The notes under the pieces are model-generated. The model saw only the letters and a list, made by a program, of their open reading frames with translations. It was not told the DNA's origin and made no database searches. This document shows positions 13,001-24,994 of a stretch of 64,000 bases of DNA, piece by piece. The DNA is from Hydractinia symbiolongicarpus (lineage: Eukaryota > Cnidaria > Hydrozoa > Anthoathecata > Hydractiniidae), in assembly GCF_029227915.1 (NCBI RefSeq), contig NC_079879.1, forward strand, positions 15,812,001-15,876,000, in the 5' to 3' direction. Made by a program: the position numbers and the translations under genes. Each line of letters opens with the position of its first letter. Position 1 is the first letter of the stretch.

Positions 13001-13962
13001 CCGTTGCTTTACAACACTGTTAACTACGTGCACAGGCCTATAAAGGCTGTAATATGGCCTTTTGCAGTCTAATAAAGGCCTCACACGTAAATCACGTGGT
13101 TTCACCTGTCTGCGCAGGTTACCATTGGCCTAGTCCTTCCAGTCTCAATGCGCTGCAACGTCCCAAGTCGTTTTCATTAGCGTCGTTGCCTTAGAACACT
13201 CTTAACTACGTGCACAGTCCTATAAAGGCTGTGTTATGGCCTTTTGCAGTCTAATAAAGGCCTCACACGTTAAACACGTGGTTCCATTTGCCTGTGCAGG
13301 TTACCTTTGGTCTATTCCTTCCAGTCTCAATGCGCTACAACGTCCCAAGTCGTTTTGATTATCGCCGTTGCCTTACAACACTCTTAAATACCTGCACAGT
13401 CCTATAAAGGCTGTAATATGGCCTTTTGGAGTCTAATAAAGGCCTCACACGTAAATCACGTGGTTCCATTTGCCTGTGCAGGTTACCATTGGACTATTCC
13501 TTCCAGCCTCAATGCGCTACAACGTCCCAAGTCGTTTTCATTAGCGCCGTTGCCTTAGAACACTCTTAACTACGTGCACAGTCCTATAAAGGCTGTATTA
13601 TGGCCTTTTGCAGTCTAATGAAGTCCTCACACGTAAATCACGTGGTTTCCCCTGCCTGCGCAGGTTACCTTTGGACTAATCGTTCCAGTCTCAATGTGCT
13701 ACAACGACCCAGGTCGTTTTCATTAGCGCCGTTGCTTTACAACACTCTTAACTACGCGCACAGGCCTATAAAGGCTGTAATATGGCCTTTTGCAGTCTAA
13801 TAATGGCCTCACACGTAAATCACGTGGTTTCACCTGTCTGCGCAGGTTACCATTGGCCTAGTCCTTCCAGTCTCAATGCGCTGGAACGTCCCAAGTCGTT
13901 TTCATTAGCGTCGTTGCCTTAGAACACTCTTAACTACGTGCACAGTCCTATAAAGGCTGTGT
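7059..13962. repeat. 6,904-bp higher-order repeat, copy 2 (38 monomers)
   Basis: Second copy of the 6,904-bp unit. Differences from copy 1 seen by eye are C to T at 7901, C to G at 8726, C to T at 8748 and G to A at 9337; all four lie in the first 40% of the unit. Identity continues 36 bases into the following monomer (to 13,998) and then stops. That places the exchange point inside the tract shared by the two different monomers at the junction. Confidence 0.93.
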
Positions 13963-13998
13963 TATGGCCTTTTGCAGTCTAATAAAGGCCTCACACGT

Positions 13999-14491
13999 TA
14001 ATCACGTGGTTCCATTTGCCTGTGCAGGTTACCATTGGTCTATTCCTTCCAGTCTCAATGCGCTACAACGTCCCAAGTCGTTTTCATTATCGCCGTTGCC
14101 TTACAACACTCTTAAATACCTGCACAGTCCTATAAAGGCTGTAATATGGCCCTTTGCAGTCTAATAAAGGCCTCACACGTAAATCACGTGGTTCCATTTG
14201 CCTGTGCAGGTTACCATTGGACTATTCCTTCCAGTTTCAATGCGCTGCAACGTCCCAAGTCGTTTTCATTGGCGAAGTTACCTTAGAACACTCTTAAGTA
14301 CGTGCAAAGTCCTATAAAGTCTGTATTATAGCCTTTTGCAGTCTAATAAAGGCCTCACACGTAAATCACGTGGTTTCACCTGTCTGCGCAGGTTACCATT
14401 GGCCTAGTCCTTCCAGCCTCAATGCGCTACAACGTCCCAAGTCGTTTTCATTAGTGCCGTTGCCTTACAACACTCTTAACTTCGTGCACAA
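13999..14491. repeat. Satellite linker between the 6.9-kb pair and the 1.63-kb pair
   Basis: About 2.7 ordinary monomers lie between the end of the 6,904-bp periodicity and the start of the 1,633-bp periodicity. They include a monomer ending AAGTACGTGCAAAGTCC then GTATTATAGCC, which opens the recurrent three-monomer cassette described separately. Confidence 0.8.
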
Positions 14492-16124
14492 TCCTATAAA
14501 GTCTGTAATATGGTGTTTGCAGTCTAATAAAGGCTTCACACGTAAATCACGTGGTTTCACCTGCCTGCGCAGGTTACCTTTGGACTAATCGTTCCAGTCT
14601 CAATGTGCTACAACGTCCCAGGTCGTTTTCATTAGCGCCGTTGCTTTACAACACTCCTAACTACGTGCACAGGCCTATAAAGGCTGTAATATGGCCTTTT
14701 GCAGTCTAATAAAGGCCTCACACGTAAATCACGTGGTTTCACCTGTCTGCGCAGGTTACCATTGGCCTAGTCCTTCCAGCCTCAATGCGCTACAACGTCC
14801 CAAGTCGTTTTCATTAGTGCCGTTGCCTTACAACACTCTTAACTTCGTGCACAGTCCTATAAAGTCTGTAATATGGTGTTTGCAGTCTAATAAAGGCTTC
14901 ACACGTAAATCACGTGGTTTCACCTGCCTGCGCAGGTTACCTTTGGACTAATCGTTCCAGTCTCAATGTGCTACAACGTCCCAGGTCGTTTTCATTAGCG
15001 CCGTTGCTTTACAACACTCTTAACTACGTGCACAGTCCTATAAAGTCTGTAATATGGTGTTTGCAGTCTAATAAAGGCCTCACACGTAAATCACGTGGTT
15101 TCACCTGTCTGCGCAGGTTACCATTGGCCTAGTCTTCCAGTCTCAATGCGCTGCAACGTCCTATGTCGTTTTCATTAGCGCCGTTGCCTTAGAACACTCT
15201 TAACTACGTGCACAGTCCTATAAAGGCTATATTATGGCCTCTTGCAGTCTAATAAAGGCCTCACACGTTAATCACGTGGTTCCATTTGCCTGTGCAGGTT
15301 ACCATTGGACTATTCCTTCCAGTCTCAATGCCCTACAACGTCCCAAGTCGTTTTCATTATCGCCGTTGCCTTACAACACTCTTAACTACCTGCACAGTCC
15401 TATAAAGGCTGTAATATGGCCTTTTGCAGTCTAATAAAGTCTTCACACGTAAATCACGTGGCTTCACCGGTCTGCGCAGGTTACCATTGGCCTAGTCCTT
15501 CAAATCTCAATGTGCTACAACGTCCCAAGTCGTTTTCATTGGTGAAGTTGCCTTAGAACACTCTTTACTACGTGCACAGTCCTATAAAGGCTGTAATATG
15601 GCCTTTTGCAGTCTAATAAAGGCCTCACACGTAAATCACGCGGTTCCATTCGCCTGTGCAGGTTACCATTGGACTATTCCTTCCAGTCTCATTGCGCCAC
15701 AACGTCCCAAGTCGTTTTCATTAGCGCCGTTGCCTTAAAACACTCTTAACTACGTGTACAGTCCTATAAAGGCTGTAATATGGTCTTTTGCAGTCTAATA
15801 AAGGCCTCACACGTAAATCACGCGGTTCCATTCGCCTGTGCAGGTTACCATTGGCCTAGTCCTTCCAGCCTCAATGCGCTACAACGTCCCAAGTCATTTT
15901 CATTAGTGCCGTTGCCTTACAACACTCTTAACTTCGTGCACAGTCCTATAAAGTCTGTAATATGGTGTTTGCAGTCTAATAAAGGCCTCACACGTTAATC
16001 ACGTGGTTCCATTTGCCTGTGCAGGTTACCATTGGTCTATTCATTCCAGTCTCAATGCGCTACAACGTCCCAAGTCGTTTTCATTATCGCCGTTGCCTTA
16101 CAACACTCTTAACTACCTGCACAG
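14492..16124. repeat. 1,633-bp higher-order repeat, copy 1 (9 monomers)
   Basis: Offset-1,633 identity runs from 14,492 to 17,719 (1.98 copies). The rare mark ACACTCCTAACTACG occurs at both 14,652 and 16,285. The right part of the unit is itself related to 4,150-5,137 of the 6.9-kb unit at a constant offset of 11,084 bp, so the block was assembled from zone I material. Confidence 0.9.
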
Positions 16125-17719
16125 TCCTATAAAGTCTGTAATATGGTGTTTGCAGTCTAATAAAGGCTTCACACGTAAATCACGTGGTTTCACCTGCCTG
16201 CGCAGGTTACCTTTGGACTAATCGTTCCAGTCTCAATGTGCTACAACGTCCCAGGTCGTTTTCATTAGCGCCGTTGCTTTACAACACTCCTAACTACGTG
16301 CACAGGCCTATAAAGGCTGTAATATGGCCTTTTGCAGTCTAATAAAGGCCTCACACGTAAATCACATGGTTTCACCTGTCTGCGCAGGTTACCATTGGCC
16401 TAGTCCTTCCAGCCTCAATGCGCTACAACGTCCCAAGTCGTTTTCATTAGTGCCGTTGCCTTACAACACTCTTAACTTCGTGCACAGTCCTATAAAGTCT
16501 GTAATATGGTGTTTGCAGTCTAATAAAGGCTTCACACGTAAATCACGTGGTTTCACCTGCCTGCGCAGGTTACCTTTGGACTAATCGTTCCAGTCTCAAT
16601 GTGCTACAACGTCCCAGGTCGTTTTCATTAGCGCCGTTGCTTTACAACACTCTTAACTACGTGCACAGTCCTATAAAGTCTGTAATATGGTGTTTGCAGT
16701 CTAATAAAGGCCTCACACGTAAATCACGTGGTTTCACCTGTCTGCGCAGGTTACCATTGGCCTAGTCTTCCAGTCTCAATGCGCTGCAACGTCCTATGTC
16801 GTTTTCATTAGCGCCGTTGCCTTAGAACACTCTTAACTACGTGCACAGTCCTATAAAGGCTATATTATGGCCTCTTGCAGTCTAATAAAGGCCTCACACG
16901 TTAATCACGTGGTTCCATTTGCCTGTGCAGGTTACCATTGGACTATTCCTTCCAGTCTCAATGCCCTACAACGTCCCAAGTCGTTTTCATTATCGCCGTT
17001 GCCTTACAACACTCTTAACTACCTGCACAGTCCTATAAAGGCTGTAATATGGCCTTTTGCAGTCTAATAAAGTCCTCACACGTAAATCACGTGGCTTCAC
17101 CGGTCTGCGCAGGTTACCATTGGCCTAGTCCTTCAAATCTCAATGTGCTACAACGTCCCAAGTCGTTTTCATTGGTGAAGTTGCCTTAGAACACTCTTTA
17201 CTACGTGCACAGTCCTATAAAGGCTGTAATATGGCCTTTTGCAGTCTAATAAAGGCCTCACACGTAAATCACGCGGTTCCATTCGCCTGTGCAGGTTACC
17301 ATTGGACTATTCCTTCCAGTCTCATTGCGCCACAACGTCCCAAGTCGTTTTCATTAGCGCCGTTGCCTTAAAACACTCTTAACTACGTGTACAGTCCTAT
17401 AAAGGCTGTAATATGGCCTTTTGCAGTCTAATAAAGGCCTCACACGTAAATCACGCGGTTCCATTCGCCTGTGCAGGTTGCCATTGGCCTAGTCCTTCCA
17501 GCCTCAATGCGCTACAACGTCCCAAGTCATTTTCATTAGTGCCGTTGCCTTACAACACTCTTAACTTCGTGCACAGTCCTATAAAGTCTGTAATATGGTG
17601 TTTGCAGTCTAATAAAAGCCTCACACGTTAATCACGTGGTTCCATTTGCCTGTGCAGGTTACCATTGGTCTATTCATTCCAGTCTCAATGCGCTACAACG
17701 TCCCAAGTCGTTTTCATTA
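16125..17719. repeat. 1,633-bp higher-order repeat, copy 2 (slightly truncated)
   Basis: Second copy of the 9-monomer unit. Differences from copy 1 include CACATGG for CACGTGG near 16,365, GGTTGCC for GGTTACC near 17,478, and TAAAAGCC for TAAAGGCC near 17,615. Homology stops just after TTTTCATTA, where copy 1 reads TCGCC and this copy reads GCGCC. Confidence 0.88.
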
Positions 17720-20700
17720 GCGCCGTTGCTTTACAACACTCTTAACTACGTGCACAGGCCTATAAAGGCTGTAATATGGCCTTTTGCAGTCTAATAAAGG
17801 CCTCACACGTAAATCACGTGGTTTCACCTGTCTGCGCAGGTTACCATTGGCCTAGTCCTTCCAGTCTCAATGCGCTGCAACGTCCCAAGTCGTTTTCATT
17901 AGCGCCGTTGCCTTAGAACACTCTTAACTACGTGCACAGTCCTATAAAGGCTATATTATGGCCTTTTGCAGTCTAAAAAAGGCCTCACACGTTAATCACG
18001 TGGTTCTATTTGCCTGTGCAGGTTACCATTGGTCTATTCCTTCCAGTCTCAATGCGCTACAACGTCCCAAGTCGTTTTCATTATCGCCGTTGCCTTACAA
18101 CACTCTTAACTACCTGCACAGTCCTATAAAGGCTGTAATATGGCCTTTTGCAGTCTAATAAAGGCCTCACACGTAAATCACGTGGTTCCATTTGCCTGTG
18201 CAGGTTACCATTGGACTATTCCTTCCAGCCTCAATGCGCTACAACGTCCCAAGTCGTTTTCATTATCGCCGTTGCCTTACAACACTCTTAACTACCTGCA
18301 CAGTCCTATAAAGTCTGTAATATGGTGTTTGCAGTCTAATAAAGGCTTCACATGTAAATCACGTGGTTTCACCTGCCTGCGCAGGTTACCTTTGGACTAA
18401 TCGTTCCAATCCCAATGTGCTACAACGTCCCAAGTTGTTTTCATTAGCGCCGTTGCTTTACAACACTCTTAACTCCTGCACAGTCCTATAAAGGCTGTAA
18501 TATGGCCTTTTGCAGTCTAATAAAGTCCTCACACGTAAATCACGTGGCTTCACCGGTCTGCGCAGGTTACCATTGGCCTAGTCCTTCAAATCTCAATGTG
18601 CTACAACGTCCCAAGTCGTTTTCATTGGCGAAGTTGCCTTAGAACACGCTTTACTACGTGCACAGTCCTATAAAGGCTGTAATATGGCCTTTTGCAGTCT
18701 AATAAAGGCCTCACACGTAAATCACGCGGTTTCATTCGCCTGTGCAGGTTACCATTGGACTATTCCTTCCAGTCTCATTGCGCCACAACGTCCCAAGTCG
18801 TTTTCATTAGCGCCGTTGCCTTAGAAAGCTCTTAATTACGTGCACAGTCCTATAAAGGCTGTATTATGGCCTTTTGCAGTCTAATGAAGGCCTCACACGT
18901 TAATCACGTGGTTCCATTTGCCTGTGCAGGTTACCATTGGACTATTCCTTCCAGTCTCAATCCGCTACAACGTCCCAAGTCGTTTTCATTATCGCCGTTG
19001 CCTTACAACACTCTTAACTACCTGCACAGTCCTATAAAGTCTGTAATATGGTGTTTGCAGTCTAATAAAGGTTTCCCCCTTAAACAAGTGGTTTCACCAG
19101 CCTGCGCAGGTTACCTTTGGACTAATCGTTCCAATCCCAATGTGCTACAACGTCCCAAGTCGTTTTCATTAGCGCCGTTGCTTTACAACACTCTTAACTA
19201 CGTGCACAGGCCTATAAAGGCTGTAATATGGCCTTTTGCAGTCTAATAAAGGCCTCACACGTAAATCACGTGGTTTCACCTGTCTCCGCAGGTTACCATT
19301 GGCCTAGTCTTCCAGTCTCAATGCGCTGCAACGTCCTATGTCGTTTTCATTAGCGCCGTTGCCTTAGAACACTCTTTACTACGTGCACAGTCCTATAAAG
19401 GCTGTAATATGGCCTTTTGCAGTCTAATAAAGGCCTCACACGTAAATCACGCGGTTCCATTCGCCTGTGCAGGTTACCATTGGACTATTCCTTCCAGTCT
19501 CATTGCGCCACAACGTCCCAAGTCGTTTTCATTAGCGCCGTTGCCTTAAAACACTCTTAACTACGTGTACAGTCCTATAAAGGCTGTAATATGGCCTTTT
19601 GCAGTCTAATAAAGGCCTCACACGTAAATCACGCGGTTCCATTCGCCTGTGCAGGTTACCATTGGCCTAGTTCTTCCAGCCTCAATGCGCTACAACGTCC
19701 CAAGTCATTTTCATTAGTGCCGTTGCCTTACAACACTCTTAACTTCGTGCACAGTCCTATAAAGTCTGTAATATGGTGTTTGCAGTCTAATAAAGGCCTC
19801 ACACGTTAATCACGTGGTTCCATTTGCCTGTGCAGGTTACCATTGGTCTATTCATTCCAGTCTCAATGCGCTACAACGTCCCAAGTCGTTTTCATTATCG
19901 CCGTTGCCTTACAACACTCTTAACTACCTGCACAGTCCTATAAAGTCTGTAATATGGTGTTTGCAGTCTAATAAAGGCTTCACACGTAAATCACGTGGTT
20001 TCACCTGCCTGCGCAGGTTACCTTTGGACTAATCGTTCCAATCCCAATGTGCTACAACGTCCCAAGTCGTTTTCATTAGCGCCGTTGCTTTACAACACTC
20101 TTAACTACGTGCACAGGCCTATAAAGGCTGTAATATGGCCTTTTGCAGTCTAATAAAGGCCTCACACATAAATCACGTGGTTTCACCTGTCTGCGCAGGT
20201 TACCATTGGCCTAGTCCTTCCAGTCTCAATGCGCTGCAACGTCCCAAGTCGTTTTCATTAGCGCCGTTGCCTTAGAACACTCTTAACTACGTGCACAGTC
20301 CTATAAAGGCTATATTATGGCCTCTTGCAGTCTAATAAAGGCCTCACACGTTAATCACGTGGTTCCATTTGCCTGTGCAGGTTACCATTGGACTATTCCT
20401 TCCAGTCTCAATGCCCTACAACGTCCCAAGTCGTTTTCATTATCGCCGTTGCCTTACAACACTCTTAACTACCTGCACAGTCCTATAAAGGCTGTAATAT
20501 GGCCTTGTGCAGTCTAATAAAGTCCTCACCCGTAAATCAAGCGGTTCCATTCGCCTGTGCAGGTTACCATTGGACTATTCCTTCCAGTCTCATTGCGCCA
20601 CAACGTCCCAAGTCGTTTTCATTAGCGCCGTTGCCTTAGAACACTCTTAACTACGTGCACAGTCCTATAAAGGCTGTAATATGGCCTTTTGCAGTCTAAT

Positions 20701-21080
20701 AAAGGCCTCACACGTAAATCACGTGGTTCCATTTGCCTGTGCAGGTTACCATTGGACTATTCCTTCCAGTCTCAATGCGCTGCAACGTCCCAAGTCGTTT
20801 TCATTGGCAAAGTTGCCTTACAACACTCTTAAGTACGTGCAAAGTCCTATAAAGTCTGTATTATAGCCTTTTGCAGTCTAATAAAGGCTTCACACGTAAA
20901 TCACGTGGTTTCACCTGCCTGCGCAGGTTACCTTTGGACTAATCGTTCCAGTCTCAATGTGCTACAACGTCCCAGGTCGTTTTCATTAGCGCCGTTGCTT
21001 TACAACACTCTTAACTACGTGCACAGGCCTATAAAGGCTGTAATATGGCCTTTTGCAGTCTAATAAAGGCCTCACACATA
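17720..21080. repeat. Third, shrunken copy of the 6.9-kb unit with whole-monomer deletions
   Basis: This region follows copy 1 of the 6.9-kb unit in order, but the offset falls stepwise: 15,805 (1,922 to 17,727), 15,623 (2,517 to 18,140), 15,259 (3,831 to 19,090) and 14,895 (4,696 to 19,591). Just past its end the offset becomes 14,713 (6,696 to 21,409). Each step is a multiple of 182 bp (1, 2, 2 and 1 monomers; 1,092 bp in all). Shared rare marks (CACATGTAAATC at 18,350, GTCTCCGCAGG at 19,282, CACCCGTAAATCAAG at 20,527) confirm the alignment. The deletions are exactly in register, as unequal exchange or replication slippage between homologous positions would give. Confidence 0.88.
19062..19089. 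repeat. Mutated patch at a two-monomer deletion junction
   Basis: The expected sequence here (AAAGGCTTCACACGTAAATC then ACGTGG) is replaced by AAAGGTTTCCCCCTTAAACA then AGTGG, one base shorter, with several clustered changes. Nothing like it was seen elsewhere in the window. It lies exactly where the offset to the parent 6.9-kb unit jumps from 15,623 to 15,259. The one-base loss also joins two monomer frames into the longest open frame of the window (126 codons, 18,866-19,246). It could be error-prone repair at the junction or a local consensus/assembly error. Confidence 0.8.
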
Positions 21081-23037
21081 AATCACGTGGTTTCACCTGT
21101 CTGCGCAGGTTACCATTGGCCTAGTCCTTCCAGTCTCAATGCGCTGCAACGTCCCAAGTCGTTTTCATTAGCGTCGTTGCCTTAGAACACTCTTAACTAC
21201 GTGCACAGTCCTATAAAGGCTGTGTTATGGCCTTTTGCAGTCTAATAAAGGCCTCACACGTAAATCACGTGGTTCCATTTGCCTGTGCAGGTTACCATTG
21301 GACTATTCCTTCCAGCCTCAATGCGCTACAACGTCCCAAGTCGTTTTCATTAGCGCCGTTGCCTTAGAACACTCTTAACTACGTGCACAGTCCTATAAAG
21401 GCTGTATTATGGCCTTTTGCAGTCTAATGAAGTCCTCACACGTAAATCACGTGGTTTCCCCTGCCTGCGCAGGTTACCTTTGGACTAATCGTTTCAGTCT
21501 CAATGTGCTACAACGACCCAGGTCGTTTTCATTAGCGCCGTTGCTTTACAACACTCTTAACTACGTGCACAGGCCTATAAAGGCTGTAATATGGCCTTTT
21601 GCAGTCTAATAAAGGCCTCACACGTAAATCACGTGGTTTCACCTGTCTGCGCAGGTTACCATTGGCCTAGTCCTTCCAGTCTCAATGCGCTGCAACGTCC
21701 CAAGTCGTTTTCATTAGCGTCGTTGCCTTAGAACACTCTTAACTACGTGCACAGTCCTATAAAGTTAATCACGTGGTTCCATTTGCCTGTGCAGGTTACC
21801 ATTGGCCTAGTCCTTCCAGTCTCAATGCGCTAACACGTCCCAAGTTTTTTTCATTATCGCCGTTGCCTTACAACACTCTTAACTACCTGCACAGTCCTAT
21901 AAAGGCTGTAATATGGCCTTTTGCAGTCTAATAAAGGCCTCACACGTAAATCACGTGGTTCCATCTGCCTGTGCAGGTTACCAGTGGACTAGTCCTTCAA
22001 GTCTTAATGTGCTACAACGTCCCAAGTCGATTTCATTGGCGAAGTTGCCTTAGAACACTTTTAACTACGTGCACTGTCCTATAAAGGCTGTAATATGGCC
22101 TTTTGCAGTCTTATAAAGGCCTCACACGTAAATCACGTGGTTCCATTTGTCTGTGCAGGTTACCATTGGACTATTCCTTCCAGTCTCAATTCGCTACAAC
22201 GTCCCAAGTCGTTTTCATTAGCGCCGTTGCTTTACACAACAGTCTACGTGCACAGTCCTATAAAGGCTGTAATATGGCCTTTTTCAGTCCAGTAAAGGCC
22301 CTCACACGTAAATCACGTGGTTTCATTTGCCTGTGCAGGTTACCATTGGATTATTCCTTCCAGTCTCAATGCGCTGCAACGTCCCAAGTCGTTTTCATTG
22401 GCGAAGTTGCCTTACAACACTCTTAAATACGTGCAAAGTCCTATAAAGTCTGTATTATAGCCTTTTGCAGTCTAATAAAGGCCTCACACGTAAATCACGT
22501 GGTTTCACCTGTCTGCGCAGGTTACCATTGGCCTAGTCCTTCCAGCCTCAATGCGCTACAACGTCCCAAGTCGTTTTCCTTAGTGCCGTTGCCTTACAAC
22601 ACTCTTAACTTCGTGCACAGTCCTATAAAGTCTGTAATATGGTGTTTGTAGTCTAATAAAGGCTTCACACGTAAATCACGTGGTTTCACCTGCCTGCGCA
22701 GGTTACCTTTGGACTTATCGTTCCAGTCTCAATGTGCTACAACGTCCCAGGTCGTTTTCATTAGCGCCGTTGCTTTACAACACTCTTAACTACGTGCACA
22801 GGCCTATAAAGGCTGTAATATGGCCTTTTGCAGTCTAATAAAGGCCTCACACGTAAATCACGTGGTTTCACCTGTCTGCGCAGGTTACCATTGGCCTAGT
22901 CCTTCCAGTCTCAATGCGCTGCAACGTCCCAAGTCGTTTTCATTAGCGTCGTTGCCTTAGAACACTCTTAACTACGTGCACAGTCCTATTAAGGCTGTAT
23001 TATGGCCTTTTGCAGTCTAATAAAGGCCTCACACGTT
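21081..23037. repeat. 1,957-bp higher-order repeat, copy 1 of 3 (11 monomers, one shortened)
   Basis: Offset-1,957 identity runs from 21,081 to 26,963 (3.006 copies). The length equals 11 x 182 minus 45: one monomer lacks 42 bp (junction at 21,764/21,765) and another is 3 bp shorter (TTTACACAACAGTCTACG at 22,231). Copy 1 reads CCTATAAAGG near 21,210 where copies 2 and 3 read CCTATAGAGG. Confidence 0.93.
21743..21785. repeat. Monomer with a 42-bp internal deletion
   Basis: CCTATAAAG is followed directly by TTAATCACGTGG. The missing 42 bp runs from GCTGTAAT through GGCCTTTTGCAG to CACACG, so it removes the middle and right arms of the conserved inverted repeat. A single G is the only junction microhomology visible. 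The same junction is at 23,721/23,722 and 25,678/25,679, carried along by the 1,957-bp amplification, and was not seen elsewhere. Confidence 0.92.
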
Positions 23038-24994
23038 AATCACGTGGTTTCACCTGTCTGCGCAGGTTACCATTGGCCTAGTCCTTCCAGTCTCAATGCG
23101 CTGCAACGTCCCAAGTCGTTTTCATTAGCGTCGTTGCCTTAGAACACTCTTAACTACGTGCACAGTCCTATAGAGGCTGTGTTATGGCCTTTTGCAGTCT
23201 AATAAAGGCCTCACACGTAAATCACGTGGTTCCATTTGCCTGTGCAGGTTACCATTGGACTATTCCTTCCAGCCTCAATGCGCTACAACGTCCCAAGTCG
23301 TTTTCATTAGCGCCGTTGCCTTAGAACACTCTTAACTACGTGCACAGTCCTATAAAGGCTGTATTATGGCCTTTTGCAGTCTAATGAAGTCCTCACACGT
23401 AAATCACGTGGTTTCCCCTGCCTGCGCAGGTTACCTTTGGACTAATCGTTTCAGTCTCAATGTGCTACAACGACCCAGGTCGTTTTCATTAGCGCCGTTG
23501 CTTTACAACACTCTTAACTACGTGCACAGGCCTATAAAGGCTGTAATATGGCCTTTTGCAGTCTAATAAAGGCCTCACACGTAAATCACGTGGTTTCACC
23601 TGTCTGCGCAGGTTACCATTGGCCTAGTCCTTCCAGTCTCAATGCGCTGCAACGTCCCAAGTCGTTTTCATTAGCGTCGTTGCCTTAGAACACTCTTAAC
23701 TACGTGCACAGTCCTATAAAGTTAATCACGTGGTTCCATTTGCCTGTGCAGGTTACCATTGGCCTAGTCCTTCCAGTCTCAATGCGCTAACACGTCCCAA
23801 GTTTTTTTCATTATCGCCGTTGCCTTACAACACTCTTAACTACCTGCACAGTCCTATAAAGGCTGTAATATGGCCTTTTGCAGTCTAATAAAGGCCTCAC
23901 ACGTAAATCACGTGGTTCCATCTGCCTGTGCAGGTTACCAGTGGACTAGTCCTTCAAGTCTTAATGTGCTACAACGTCCCAAGTCGATTTCATTGGCGAA
24001 GTTGCCTTAGAACACTTTTAACTACGTGCACTGTCCTATAAAGGCTGTAATATGGCCTTTTGCAGTCTTATAAAGGCCTCACACGTAAATCACGTGGTTC
24101 CATTTGTCTGTGCAGGTTACCATTGGACTATTCCTTCCAGTCTCAATTCGCTACAACGTCCCAAGTCGTTTTCATTAGCGCCGTTGCTTTACACAACAGT
24201 CTACGTGCACAGTCCTATAAAGGCTGTAATATGGCCTTTTTCAGTCCAGTAAAGGCCCTCACACGTAAATCACGTGGTTTCATTTGCCTGTGCAGGTTAC
24301 CATTGGATTATTCCTTCCAGTCTCAATGCGCTGCAACGTCCCAAGTCGTTTTCATTGGCGAAGTTGCCTTACAACACTCTTAAATACGTGCAAAGTCCTA
24401 TAAAGTCTGTATTATAGCCTTTTGCAGTCTAATAAAGGCCTCACACGTAAATCACGTGGTTTCACCTGTCTGCGCAGGTTACCATTGGCCTAGTCCTTCC
24501 AGCCTCAATGCGCTACAACGTCCCAAGTCGTTTTCCTTAGTGCCGTTGCCTTACAACACTCTTAACTTCGTGCACAGTCCTATAAAGTCTGTAATATGGT
24601 GTTTGTAGTCTAATAAAGGCTTCACACGTAAATCACGTGGTTTCACCTGCCTGCGCAGGTTACCTTTGGACTTATCGTTCCAGTCTCAATGTGCTACAAC
24701 GTCCCAGGTCGTTTTCATTAGCGCCGTTGCTTTACAACACTCTTAACTACGTGCACAGGCCTATAAAGGCTGTAATATGGCCTTTTGCAGTCTAATAAAG
24801 GCCTCACACGTAAATCACGTGGTTTCACCTGTCTGCGCAGGTTACCATTGGCCTAGTCCTTCCAGTCTCAATGCGCTGCAACGTCCCAAGTCGTTTTCAT
24901 TAGCGTCGTTGCCTTAGAACACTCTTAACTACGTGCACAGTCCTATTAAGGCTGTATTATGGCCTTTTGCAGTCTAATAAAGGCCTCACACGTT
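23038..24994. repeat. 1,957-bp higher-order repeat, copy 2 of 3
   Basis: Nearly identical to the flanking copies. It carries the 42-bp deletion at 23,721/23,722, the 3-bp-shorter monomer near 24,188, and the unusual TTTTTCAGTCCAGTAAAGGCC near 24,240. Relative to copy 1 it has CCTATAGAGG near 23,165. Confidence 0.93.

Noticed and set aside
18866-19246. Longest open frame, 126 codons, as a possible gene
   Set aside because: It arises from the one-base loss in the mutated patch at 19,062-19,089, which joins two ordinary monomer frames. Its parent copies lack it.
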